Below, piece after piece: positions 1 to 11,738 of a stretch of DNA of 64,000 bases. The translations under genes and the position numbers were made by a program. Positions within the stretch are counted from its first letter, which is position 1. Each line of letters opens with the position of its first letter. The notes under the pieces were generated by a model, which did not search any database, was not told the origin of the DNA, and saw only the letters and a list, made by a program, of their open reading frames with translations. The DNA comes from Centrapalus pauciflorus. Its lineage: Eukaryota; Streptophyta; Magnoliopsida; Asterales; Asteraceae. The stretch is from assembly GCA_020465985.1 (NCBI GenBank), contig JAANYP010000249.1:455501-519500 (forward strand), written 5' to 3'.

Positions 1-222
1 ATTTTTATTTTACCCTTCTTGCTTTGTTGTAGGGATAAAATTAGATTGAATCTTTTGTTTTTTCAATTTTATCCTGAATTTAATTGAGCCGAGCCAAACC
101 CGATAGTGTCGAGTAGTTTATTGAGCCAAACTTGAGTTTCAAAACTTAGGCTCGATCGAGCTCGAGTTTTGTTGTCGAGTTCGAGCTTCGTGACACTCGA
201 CTCGACACGATTACACACCTAG
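1..222. mobile_element. Terminal part of a hAT-like element or MITE (left end outside window)
   Basis: Bases 80-215 are unusually rich in GAGC, CGAG and TCGA words compared with the AT-rich surroundings, a composition common at ends of small plant hAT-like elements. Read on the minus strand from about base 222, the sequence begins TAGGTGTGTAATCG, like the TAGGGGTG-type ends of complete elements elsewhere in this window. The other end would be upstream of base 1. No coding content is visible. Confidence 0.4.
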
Positions 223-2974
223 CCGGAGGTATGCATAGAAAGATATTATAAAACAACACATATTTGGCATACACAACAACTTTAACTAAGATGACTATAT
301 TAAACTTAATCATAATTTTATCAGGTTTGTTTTGTACCTCTGAAAGTAAGGATGAATTTGTCATATTAATATAAAATTGTTATGTATGACAAAAATGTGT
401 TTTATACACTATATTTGTAAAATTCAATAGGCAATAATAAAAAACTATTTTGACAATTAAGTAAGCAATATTATAGTTTTAAGTAGTAAACGACATTTTT
501 TATGTCGGTTACAACCATATTATAGTTTTAAGTAGTAATACGACATTTTTACGTATTACATAATCTTAATCATCGGTTCTTGACTTCTCATTATTCTCAC
601 ACACGAACATGTCTATACAATGCTTTTATATTTGAATTAAATTTCACATTATGATGATGATCGATCAAATCGGTAAAGTTGTAAATGCTTTTTTATTATG
701 ATCGAGAACTCTATAGTTTGAGAGTCGCATACAAAAGACAAATGCCACATCAAGTTTTATAAATCCTTAACACTTTTATGTTGCATTTTGCATATTTATT
801 CATTAGGTAAATTGTTGATGATCATAATTACATGATTATAACATAAAACCTCATTAAGATTTAAACCCAACTCGCTAATTGATGGTTATTGATATTAAAT
901 GGTAATTTAATTAAGTTATAAAAGTGTACGTCTTGATAGTAGTAGCCTTTGAGTGAATTTAAATTAACCTATATAATTAGTGTAATCAATAATCTTTAAT
1001 TACTTCGACAACATAATATTAATCTTTGAATATGTTCGACATAATTAGTTTTTAGCCGGAGCTATTAAGTGCTTTTTATTTGCTTTAATTTAAATGATTT
1101 AATTTTCTATACATATAATTGACTTAATAAGTTTAAAGGAAAAAATCTATCATTGTAATTATTTATATTCTATATCCGAGTTAGGTTTTCACCATAATGA
1201 TCAATGAGATAGGTTAACTGTATAAAAGGTTTCCAAAATGCTATTAGTTTTAACGGTATAAGGTGTTAAAAGAGATCTCAAAATTAGGTTTTCGAGTCTA
1301 ACAAAAATGTAGATTTAGATGAGTGTGTATCGTAATAATAAAAGATTGTATAAAAAATTACACGTGTAAATATAACAATGTTAATTCATTGCTAGTGTTT
1401 ATTGTTACCAATGACCCATGTACGTGTATAAAAAAATCACATAAAACGAAAAGAAAAGTGAAAATTCATTACTATTTTATGATATTTGCATAGAACACAA
1501 AATGTAATATATGAAATTTTGTAATGAATAAAATTGTATGATGGAATAAGACCGAAATGTACGAAAACGTTATAAAGAGTTTGTGGATATATTTAATTTG
1601 GATGTGTAATGTGTTCAATTAGATTATATTGATATTATTATCGAATTGTGTATGTACGTAGCAGCACTTTTAGTGATGCTTTTGTCAACACAAAAAAGTA
1701 TATTTCTTGTAATGTGTAACTGTTTTTAAGTGATGGATATCAATAGATCTCTAGTAAATGAGTGGTGAGTTCTATTGGATAATACATAATATATATAATT
1801 AGGGTTTAGTATAGATAACCTAAACCCAATTTATATAAATTATGTAATCTAACAATATTTATTTTGATCACTTATACTTATTAAACCCTAAACTACTATC
1901 TTTTGTTCTAGTTAATAATTTCACAGAATTTTAATGTTGTGCATAAGTATTGAATCATCAAATTGTGAAGCTTGATTTTAATGATTAAATGTAGTGCATA
2001 AGTATTGGATTATCAACCTAGAATCCAAATGTAATGTACATTTTCAATTGACCATCAACCTAGAATCCTGCAAAGGATGCACTTAAGATTAAGTTTTTGA
2101 TTGGTTAAAATGAACGTTATGTTATGAAATGGTATTAATGAAGTTGTATCAACGGTACGAGTTGTAATATTTTTTTTAAGTTGTACCTGAGCTATGGGGT
2201 CCCATGAAATAATACAAAAAATGGGTCAAAAAACGTCCAAGTTAGACCTCAGTTCTTTAGAAGATTTTCGTAATGTATATTTAAGCTAAGAGAAAGTACT
2301 TAGAAATAATAAAAACTTATCGGTTCTTAGATACTCGTAGGTTAGTTCTGCCAAGGAATTATACTTTGTATTTCATGTGCATGCATGATTTGTTCGTCTC
2401 GATCTCATGATATTCACATGTGCTATATGCTCACATGTGGATATCTCGAAACTATGTTTATTACTTATTCGACTGATTCTTGCATGCACACATTCATTCA
2501 AGGAAGCTGTTGAGTAAATTTATTTTGGCGAGGTTAATCCGTATTAGTAATCTATCTCTATGTGGTAAATTACAACTATATCTGACTCCTATCATCCGTT
2601 CGATACCCTCAAACCCTAATAATAAAGAAATCAAAATACACAACAAGTTATTAAATGAGGCATGATTATTAACATAGAAATTACAAAATTAGAATTGACT
2701 TTAAATTAATTAGAATTATAATTAACATTATAGAATAAAATTATATAACAAGTTACACTAGATAAACTTATGAAATAATTATTTAGTCAATGACATCCAT
2801 ATAAAATTTATATAATTATTAACTTTAAAAATTTATTGGTATCCATAAATTGTTAATTATTACGTGAAATAATACAAAAAAAATTCATAAATCAGATGAC
2901 CTACTTCAAAATAATTATATACTACACTTAGAATTACAAAATAATATTACATAAAATGTGAAAACAACTAAAAT
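223..2974. other. AT-rich intergenic DNA, no gene seen
   Basis: No credible coding exon, RNA gene or complete transposon was recognised. A roughly 33-bp direct repeat (words ATTATAGTTTTAAGTAGTAA and CGACATTTTT) occurs at about 469-500 and 518-550. The word GCATAAGTATTG recurs near 1941 and 1998. Confidence 0.5.
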
Positions 2975-2986
2975 GACAAAATAATT

Positions 2987-3714
2987 GATCAAGAGGATGT
3001 TGGTCTTGGGAACTTGATGTTTTTGTTACGTTCTCTATTATACGTGATATGTTCTCAGTTAAACGCATAAGTAGTTTGGTGCAATGCGTTACTATGAATG
3101 AAAGGTCTGATGTTAATAATTTCTATTGGAATTCATGGATTCTCTATAAAGTAGATATTGGTTTTTGGAGAGCTATGTTAGATAGACTTCCTATTAAAAA
3201 TAAACTGCTAGGGTTGGGATTGCAAGTAGATAATGACTGATGTCGATCTTCTTTTTTATTCTCGCTGTGAATCGAGGAACCATTCATTTTGGGAGTTTGT
3301 TAAAGTCAAGCCGATTAGAAGAAGATTAGGTGTTTGGGATTGTAAACTTTGCAATCTATCTTCAATTTCGGAGGTGATCCAAGGGAATGGATTTATTCTT
3401 GGTAACAAAGGAAAGGACATGATATATTAAGGTTTGTGTTATATTGTTATTTGAGCTATTTGAAGGTGGAGAAATCAAATTAATAATTTAGGGAGGATTA
3501 AGTTATGAACCGGTGTAACGAAGACTTATTTTTTTATTGTTCAAAAGCTTGGGCTTTTATGGTTAGAGAATAGATATGTACGTAATCCTAGATTGTATGC
3601 TTAGTTGTAGCAGTTATGTGGTGTGAGTTTTTTTTGGCTCGTTTTCTTGAGGGGTTTTGGTGTAGCAGTTGCGTGTTTGTTGGTATAAAATTTTGATTTT
3701 TCCAAGAAAAAAAA
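2987..3714 (+). mobile_element. 5'-truncated LINE (non-LTR retrotransposon) 3' fragment
   Basis: Bases 3049-3430 encode, in two frames, remnants of the zinc-binding domain at the C-terminus of plant LINE reverse transcriptases: first FYWNSWILYKVDIGFW and LDRLPIKNKLL, then EFVKVKPIRRRLG-like debris after a stop. The copy ends in an A-rich tail at 3705-3714. The 12-mer GACAAAATAATT precedes it at 2975-2986, and GACAAAACAATT follows at 3715-3726 (one mismatch). These are probable target-site duplications and set the boundaries. The reading frame is broken, so no functional protein is expected. Confidence 0.72.
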
Positions 3715-3726
3715 GACAAAACAATT

Positions 3727-4364
3727 ATTCAATCAATGTGAAACCAATTAAAATGAAAACTAATAGATTGACAAATGTCAAATATAAATGATTTCAAGGT
3801 CATGTCTTGGACGATAACAATGAAAGAATATTTACTTATATATTAGTAGTTACAGACGTCAATGGTAAATGACGAATAATACAGTGGTACGTACATCATG
3901 GTAAAAGAAACTCACTTATTGATAGTTCTTTATTTAGTGATAAATATGTATATAGGTATGATATAGAATTTTATAGTATACAAAGGTAGATTTAAACTAT
4001 ATTTGATTATCTTTTAAACCATGATAATCTAATTAAAAATTCAGAATTTTTAAATCATCATCAAATTTGAATTTTTAATTCAGTTGCTTGTTTTAAATAA
4101 AAGTTTCTAATATATTTATTTATTTGACAAAATTAACTTTGTAGTTGAAGCTTTTATTAATAGATTCAGTAATAGTTGGAGTCGGGCTGAAAAATATAAA
4201 ATTATATGAAAAGACACATAAGTTAACAAATCAAATTAGAAACATAATTTAGGCTATTTTTTATAATTTAATTTTCATAAGTTCAAACTATTTTCGAAAG
4301 CTATTTGCAAAAACTTTTAATTTTAGTGTTTATAGTTTTAATAAACTTGTAAAAAAAATTCACC
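3727..4364. other. AT-rich intergenic DNA, nothing recognised
   Basis: No open frame, RNA gene or bounded transposon is visible between the LINE fragment and the fold-back element. Confidence 0.5.
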
Positions 4365-5095
4365 CAAACACACCTTTGAGTCTTTTTGTGGTTGGAGCTT
4401 TTGGAACTTTGGAAGATCGAACTTTTAGTTTTATATATGTGTTTGGTAATATAGTTGTAGTTGTAGATTTTAGTATTAATTTACATAAAAAAACATTAAT
4501 ATTAATTAAAACGTTGTAGTTATAATTACTAAAAGGGTAAAAAATGAATTTTGTTTGACAAAAAACTTAAGAGCTTTTCAACCGCTTACCTTTACTAGTG
4601 TTTTATGAAGATTATTTTTTCGCAAAATAAAAGCTTGATTTTCTTTTCCAAATAAAACTTTTAGTTTTTTTAGTAGAACTATTAAAAACAAAAGCTTCTA
4701 AAACTTCTAAAAGCTCTGTACCAAATAAGGAGTTTTTGGAGCTTCATATAAAAAACTTAAGCTTAAAAGCTCCGTTTAGTTGACAAGACTTTGAGTTTTT
4801 TTATTAGAGAATAAAATGTCTTAAAAGCTCTTTTACGATAAGCTACTTGAAATACTTACAAAAGGAGCTAAGGCTTTTGATCAAACAAAAATTACTTTTT
4901 TACCATCCTAATAACTATAAACTACAACTTTTAATTAATATTAATGTTGTTAATTTTATGTCATTTATACTAAAAGCTCCCACAACTATTTTTACTAAAC
5001 ACATGCATATATAAAACTAAAAGTTCTATTTCTTTCAAAAATTTACAACTCTCAAAAGCTTCAGCTTGAAGCTCCAGCTGGTGTGTCAAACATAC
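4365..5095. mobile_element. Fold-back (long inverted repeat) DNA element
   Basis: About 200 bp at 4365-4570 are repeated in inverse orientation at about 4880-5095. Shared blocks include GAACTTTTAGTTTTATATAT, CATTAATATTAATTAAAA and GTTGTAGTT. Both arms begin with a GGAGCTTTTGG-like segment. Further AAAAGCTC words in the middle (4700-4860) are also arranged as inverted copies. There is no coding sequence. A diverged piece of the same family (CCAGCTCCGGCTGGTTTG) lies near 39177. The superfamily is not certain because no target-site duplication could be fixed. Confidence 0.6.
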
Positions 5096-5970
5096 CTGTA
5101 ACCAAATAACATTTACTCAGATTTGACGAAACACGACAAATAACACATCGACATAAAGAACTTAGATTTGATTTCCAAACTGATTCACTGGACATGACAC
5201 AAGATATTTCATTGTTTACAATTGATACTCAGATTACAAGTCTACCAAAAACAATTTAGATATCAAACTTAGAACACAATATTCAAAATTTGAACTTGAA
5301 ACAAATTTCAGACAAGTATTCGTCGTATGAATCTGACAAATTGAATTGATATACAGATACGATACTTAAAGAATGAATACAGATAAAGATAGTATGAGTT
5401 GACATAAAAAAAAACAAATCTTCAATCAATATCGTTTCTCTTTTGAACCAAAATATTAAAAAAAAACATGTTAATTCATTTCTAGATTTTAATTCGAAAC
5501 CCAAAATAAAACCCTAATCGAAGACAAGATGGCAGAGGAAAAAGGGAGCGAGAGGACAAGCCTAAAAACCCTAATTGAAGACTTAGACAACAATTCTGTG
5601 ATCAAAATCGAGTTTGAAACCATACACAAATCTAAGTCGTTCTGAAAGCATCGTCGAAACCACCAACTTACGTACCTAGATCTGAAATCGCTGATACTGA
5701 GAATTAAACCGTTAAATAACGAGAACCGTTTTTACCATATAAACCCTAAAACTTTAACATTGACGTGGTACCATTAGTTGAATTCATATTTGAAAATTTA
5801 TTTTATTTTGGTTTGAAAATTAAAAAGATAGAATGCTATAATAGGAAATAATTAATTAATATTTTGGAAGGCGTAGAAAAAGTGACAGAGACACATTTGT
5901 GTGGCAGTTGGCAAGAATCACACGACTCGCACCCCACTGGATAAAGTGGCCAATTTTCAAACGATATTTT
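5096..5970. other. Intergenic DNA, no confident gene
   Basis: The 5500-5720 part is less AT-rich and contains repeated AACCCTAAT and GAAGAC words near an ATGGCAGAGG, resembling a plant leader sequence. No open frame of useful length follows on either strand. It may be a remnant of a gene or retroelement leader. Confidence 0.35.
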
Positions 5971-5977
5971 GAACCTC

Positions 5978-6113
5978 TCAATATATCGTATCGTGTCACG
6001 CACTGTATTAATATATCGTACCGTGACACTATATTAATATATCGTATCGTGTCAATATATCAATAATTCGTATCGTGTCACTATTATATAAATATATCGT
6101 ATCGTGGCACGAT
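5978..6113. repeat. Short tandem repeat with unit ATATATCGTATCGTGTCA
   Basis: Five variants of AATATATCGTATCGTGTCAC occur in tandem at irregular spacing of about 20-40 bp, with substitutions such as CGTACCGTG and CGTATCGTGGCAC. Each unit contains the internal near-palindromes CGTATCG and ATATAT. No coding role is apparent. Confidence 0.65.
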
Positions 6114-6279
6114 ATCATACGTTTTTATATTCTCTTTTCATTTTTTTAATTTAAATTTTGAAAATGAATGCTTTCCATGTAATCACCCATCACATGTTGC
6201 AGTTTTATTGTCGCTTTCCTTATTTTGCAAGATAAAGAGATCAAATAATATTCATTTCTATCTTATTGCGATGTATATA

Positions 6280-6853
6280 TAGAGGTCCACGTTAGCCGGT
6301 TTTTAATCGATACAGATCTGATTTTATCTGATTCGGTTTTTTTTTCTTGAAAACCAGTTTTTAATAACATGTTCGAATTTTAACGGGTTTTGGACCCAAT
6401 AAAATATAATCTATATAACCGGTTTCAGATAAAAAAAACCGGTTATAAAAAACTGAATTTTTTTTACTTTTTTTTTAGTTTTAAACTTTCACTTTGGTTT
6501 TGACTATTTTTTTTATCATCTATTTAATAAATCTTTCATTTGGACTTTTATTTGTATTAAAATTGAGCTTTTTAAATGTATAATTTATACATTTACAACT
6601 TATAAATTATAACTATAATTATAAAAAAAAATAACAGTAAAATATGTTTTATATTATATTTGATCATAAATACATAAAAATTTTAAATCATAAAATTAAC
6701 GTATAAAAAAATCGTTTATTTTTATAATCGATTTATAACTAAATCCGGTTAAAAACCCGGGTTCGGATAAAATCCAGTCAGGTTATAAAAAACCGGTTTT
6801 GGTGTAACCGGTTTCGGATCGAAATCGGATAACCGGGTTTTTGTGCACCTCTA
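6280..6853. mobile_element. Non-autonomous hAT-like element with 8-bp TSD
   Basis: The ends are inverted: left TAGAGGTCCAC, right GTGCACCTCTA. The element is bounded by an exact 8-bp duplication TGTATATA at 6272-6279 and 6854-6861, the TSD length of hAT elements. The subterminal regions are full of AACCGG and CGGTTT words on both sides, and the core is AT-rich with no transposase. It shares its organisation (TAGRGGTG ends, CCGGTTT subterminal words) with the elements at 38185-38720 and 30025-30561. Confidence 0.82.
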
Positions 6854-7301
6854 TGTATATATACACTATTAAAATTCAAAAAATACGATCAACCGTCAAA
6901 AATATCTAACAACCTTTTATACTTCTTAAAGTAAGGACCATATTATCAAAGTTTTATCATCGGTAACATCATTTTATATTTTCGGGTTAATATTGGAAAT
7001 ACTATATCAATTTCTCTTTATTTTCTCGACTAAGTTGTAAAATATTTTTTAGATTGTTAAAAATTTTAAACTATTTCTTTTTCATTGACTTCCTCCCCCC
7101 TCTTGCTCTTCTCTTCGTATATACATTCCATGGATAAATTTTTGTATAATCATTCTTCAATGAGCTCATAAATATTACTATTATTATTATTTATTATTAT
7201 TTTTATTTTTTTGCAAATTTACATTCTCATCTTAATCATCCAATTCCTTTTTCCTCTCGTTTCCTAGTAAACACTAACTTGTATTCTATTCCATCTAATA
7301 G

Positions 7302-8125
7302 TAGCGGTGGACCCAGCTATCGAAAGGACCCGTTGCACAAATTTTTATTGCGTTCGCGTTTCAAAAATTCAAATGATTATTTTGATCGGTTCAGACTAAC
7401 AAATGGATATTTATAAATTTAAAATATAACATATAATCTTAGATAACAAGTAAACTAACTAATACTAAACAAAAACGCAATTTATTAAAAAGTATAAGTT
7501 AACAAGTTATATCTCCAATTTGCCTTCGTGACTATCACTTTTCGATAACTTTCTTTTGAAAAAATTATCCATCAATACATATTATAAAACCTACGATTAA
7601 CAATTAAAGCGTAAAAAGTAAACTAACTTACTAAATAAAAATTTTCAAGTCTTAAATTTCGATAATTCAATTAGAAAGAAAACAAATTAACTAAAGACAT
7701 TAGACATGAACTTTCAAAATTAACTTTCAATTAAATAGTAAACTCAACTAATACAATTGTTCAACGAAATACAACCGGTCCAATAATTGAAATATGTTAA
7801 ACTTTAGTTTGGGCTAAAAATATCATTGAATTTTGTTTTTAATTTGGGTTTAAATTATTGAGTTTTATTTCTTGTTTTATCTTTATTACTTATTAGTTAT
7901 CTAGGCATTCAACTTTTAATTTTTTTTTGTTTCATTTGAGGTATAAAATTTTTAAATCAAGTTGCACACTTAAGTTTTTTTTTTAATAATGTAAGTTGCA
8001 CAATTAAACTTTTGCCGGTTACACGTATAAAATTTCTAAAAAATTTAAACTACGAAATGAAATTATTGGAAAGGTACTCGTTGCACGGGGTGCATACTTC
8101 TCTTCTCTACATAAGTCCGCCTATG
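7302..8125. mobile_element. Probable hAT-like element with imperfect 8-bp TSD
   Basis: The left end TAGCGGTGGACCCAG and the right end CCGCCTA are inverted, followed inwards by CCCGTTGCAC (left) and its inverse GTTGCACGGGGTGCAT (right). TCTAATAG at 7294-7301 and TCTAACAG at 8126-8133 are candidate duplications with one mismatch. The core is AT-rich and non-coding. The right boundary could shift by about 2 bp. Confidence 0.55.
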
Positions 8126-9098
8126 TCTAACAGGCATCGTTGTAACTCGGGCCGAAACATGATGGATTTCTCAACCCATTGGATTTATAATACTTTTGAC
8201 TTTTTTTAATTTAATGTTTTTAAACTTAATCCTATTAACAATTTAATTAATCATATAAAAATTAGTTAAGTGTTTTTGTTTTCTTACCTTTTATAATTAG
8301 ACTTTTATGATACTGAATTTTCATGATCTTTTTGAACATATATATAAACGTGTGTTTGCGTGTTTAACGAAAAAATATACCATATTTTTTATGTAGCTAG
8401 CTCTTAATCCACCCTTTTAATTTATAATAATATTAATAATCACACTCGATGTATTTTAAGATAAATAAATAGAATTTTCAGAATACCAACCAATCGGGTC
8501 AAGGAATTTTCATGATTCATTATTTGTTTTCAGATGGGAAAATTTAACAAAAAACATCAAACTACAAGTTTTTTTTCCAATTAAGTCCCTCAATAAATTT
8601 TTTTGTCTAATAAGTCCCTTAACTAAATAAAAATCACGAATTTGGTATTTTTTCGAGAAAAATTACCGGTAACCTGTTAAGCGGGTTGCAATTGCTGACG
8701 TGGATTTTATAAATCTATGATTTTTTTCGATTAAGTCCCCCAACTAAATATTTTTTGTCTTATAAATCCATTAACTAAATTATTTTGTCTTATAAATCCC
8801 TCAACTAATTTTTTTGCCACATAAATCTCTTATCTTGATGAAACTCAAGTTATTTGTTGTTTTATCAATTTAAGTGATTGTTCAATTGACACTCACGTAA
8901 CACATATGTGGATGCAAAAAAAAAAACAAAATGATGAATCAAAACGATCATTTTTATTGTTTAAAGTTTAGTCGGGATGAACTAGCTAAATATATTTAAA
9001 AATTGTGGTCTAGACAAACATAGGATCGAAATAATCATCATTTATGTTATTATATCAAACAAACTTATATTATCCGGAATAATGGACTTTTAACAAAA

Positions 9099-11107
9099 TG
9101 TGGCACCCTTGCCACAACAACCACCAATTACAATACACCCAGGATTAATCATCAACATGCAATAACATAATGATCTGATAACCTAAATTAAGTGCGGAAG
9201 CATTAAAACATAAATGAAATAGTGCAACAAGTGTTAAACACCCTACGGTGCTATAAGGTACCAAGTCTAAGTCTACACACCCATACATTTATTACAATCA
9301 TCCAGAATATTACAACATTGTCTCGTAACATAAATTACCGATAAAATAGTGCCGAATCTCCAAAATCTTCCCAACGACCTAACTAGAAGGTCCAGCAGTA
9401 GATTTTCCTTTGCCTGTAAAAATACACCAACTAAAACGTAAGCGAATGCTTAGTGAATACATAGATTGCGTATTTTATAAATTTTTATGAAGCCCAAGAG
9501 TAATCCCGACGACAAACGTCGTATACTCTCTTCGTACACCAAGTACGGACCAGAGCCGCAGCCCCTTCGAGCTCACAGCTCGGCATTTAAACATACCATC
9601 TGAGACAAACGTACGATCGGGGATGACATACTGCCTACCGGGCCTAGGAGGGATCAGCTCCAGGTCATATAGCACAGTAACATCAGAGTAATCGATGCGA
9701 CCCACCGGTCCATCACTAGATGCACAACAACCGAAAGGACATGCAACAAGTAAGAATGTGCATCTAAATCTACGCAAGTTAGTAGAATTCCAAACAATCA
9801 ATGAAACAACAGGTCTCAGCAGGCAAAGCTTACATAAAACAAATATAAACATGCGAAATCTACTGTACTCACAGTGGGTGCGTAATTATCTTTTAACCGA
9901 TATTATTTCTCTTCGGGCTTTCAACCGGATCCACCAAGTACCCAACTGTGGGTTAAACAACACCACAAGGGACCTGTTAAATCAATTACAACAATTCCTC
10001 ATATCATTAACCGTTTAATTCCATATAATCAAGTTTCGTAAGTTTGACGATATTTTCCCCCGTTTCGGGTACATATCTAAATTCGAACTATGACTAAAGT
10101 TGAAACCCATTTCAAGTCTATATCTTGTCCTTTGCATATTTCATATCATTTTATATGTTGTATATGTGTTTCATTCAAATTACACGAGTCTAGGGAGTAG
10201 TATTCTAAATTTTAGGCATTAAACTCGAATTTAATAGGTTAGATTCGAAATCAAGCATCAGATTCGAACCCCTTATGTCAGATTCGAACATACCTTCGAA
10301 TCTAGGGTTAGATTCGAACCCCACTTCGAGTCTAGGCCTAGATTCGAAGCCCTCCCCTTAGAATCTAACGGTAAACACTCGAATCTAGCACCAAACTCGA
10401 GTTTGTTCTTGCATTTCAACTCTGTTCTTGACATATTCGAGTCTGTTCATCATTTCAACTTAAATCCTTCATTTCTAAGGCTAAAATCACTAATATATCA
10501 TGTATAATACCTAGATTCGATTCTACTATGCATATATTATCACATTCCAGCAATGTTTCGAGCAAAACAAGCTTAAATTTGCATAAAATGATAGATTCGA
10601 AATTTTAGTTTCTACAAAACCGAAACCATAATCTTAGAAAGGTCGATTCTTACCTAAATTCGCACGAAATCTGAATTCTGTTTGTAGATTGCTGTTGTAC
10701 TCCTCGATACCTTTCCGATGACGTATAATTCTCGAAAATCTGACGGTCGGCTTGTGATATATCTTAGAGAGATGTAGAGAGAAAATTTCTAGAGAGATGA
10801 AGTAGTGAGAGAGTGTAAACTAGAAAAATGAAGCCTATTGCCCTTTATATACTACTTTCGTCATTTTGCACATTTCATCACTCGACTTAACCGGTTCCAT
10901 AAAATACTGATTTAATCTTAGATTTATCATAAATAACTTTTAAATTCATAATACTCCACAAAATTGATTCTGAGTTCAATTTTCTTCAAAATAGCAACAA
11001 ACTTGTTAAATATCCAAATACATAATAATTGCCCAAATTCAACTTAAATATATAAGTTTTCCACTTAATTAACCAAAATACATCAAATTAAATCCGTGGA
11101 TGTTACA
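9099..11107 (-). mobile_element. Solo LTR (2,009 bp), probably Ty3/Gypsy, 5-bp TSD
   Basis: Read on the minus strand the segment starts TGTAACATCC and ends GGGTGCCACA, the TG...CA form of an LTR. CAAAA occurs on both sides (9094-9098 and 11108-11112) as a 5-bp TSD. There is no gag-pol or second LTR, so this is a solo LTR left by recombination. On the minus strand a TATA-like TATATAAAG (about 10842-10850) precedes a CT-rich leader. Frames at 9475-9852 and 9695-10018 are chance openings in LTR sequence. A cluster of GATTCGAA and CGAATCTA words lies at about 10220-10460. Confidence 0.88.
10220..10460. repeat. Cluster of TTCGAA-centred words inside the LTR
   Basis: About a dozen variants of TAGATTCGAACC or CTCGAATCTAG occur in both orientations within roughly 240 bp, upstream (minus strand) of the LTR's TATA-like box. 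The position suggests an LTR enhancer, but a simple degenerate repeat is equally possible. The spacing does not match the standard nGAAnnTTCn heat-shock element, because TTC and GAA abut directly. Confidence 0.5.
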
Positions 11108-11738
11108 CAAAAATTATTATTTTCAAACACCCATCGTGTTTTGAAAAAATATTGTTTTCAACCCAACTTATTTTGGTCTAGACAAACATGACATGCTCTG
11201 TCATCGTAATAAACATCGTCGCTTTAAATTTTAAAAAAATTCGTTTTATTTTATCGAAAAGTTGAAAGGTTTAATTAGTTCGGGGACTTATAAGGGAAAA
11301 AAAATAAAATGGGGACTTAATCGAAAATTTTTTATACTTTGATGGTTTTTGCAAAAATAGGTTTAAGCATGTTAACCTGTTATAACAGGTCAACGGACCA
11401 ATTTAAAAGGTTTAAGCAGTTTGGGGACTTATCAGAAATAAAAAATGAAATGGGGACTTAATCGAAAAAATTTTGTACTTTGATGGTTTTTTGCATAATT
11501 TTCCCTTTTCAGATTGTGGGTCATATCCGAATATCAGTCGGGTCAAGTATATGGGATCCATATGGCCATATAGCATTTATGATTTTATGATACTTCCACT
11601 ACTGGCTACCAAGAAATCAAAAGATTGGGTAAATCATAATCTTTTTGATATATATTTGATTAATAATAACGATAACTGACTATTTTCATAACATCTAAAA
11701 TACCTATTCAAGATGATATTTTTTTCGATAAGAAAGTT

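Larger units (their letters stand above)
8536..11505. mobile_element. Mutator-like (MULE) non-autonomous element with 9-bp TSD, interrupted by a solo LTR
   Basis: The left end (GGGAAAATTTAACAAAAAAC) is the inverse of the right end (GCATAATTTTCCC). The inverted homology continues for 50 bp or more through ATCAAAGTACAA and TTAAGTCCCC words. A perfect 9-bp duplication TTTTCAGAT flanks it at 8527-8535 and 11506-11514, the TSD length of Mutator-like elements. Inside, the phrase AAGTCCCTCAACTAAAT with TTTTTTGTCT recurs several times on the left, and GGGGACTTA recurs on the right, so the element contains sub-repeats. Without the inserted LTR it would be about 0.96 kb. No transposase was found. Confidence 0.85.

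Noticed and set aside
9475..10018. 125-codon minus and 107-codon plus frames
   Set aside because: They overlap each other inside the solo LTR, match no LTR-retrotransposon protein, and contain no recognisable motif.
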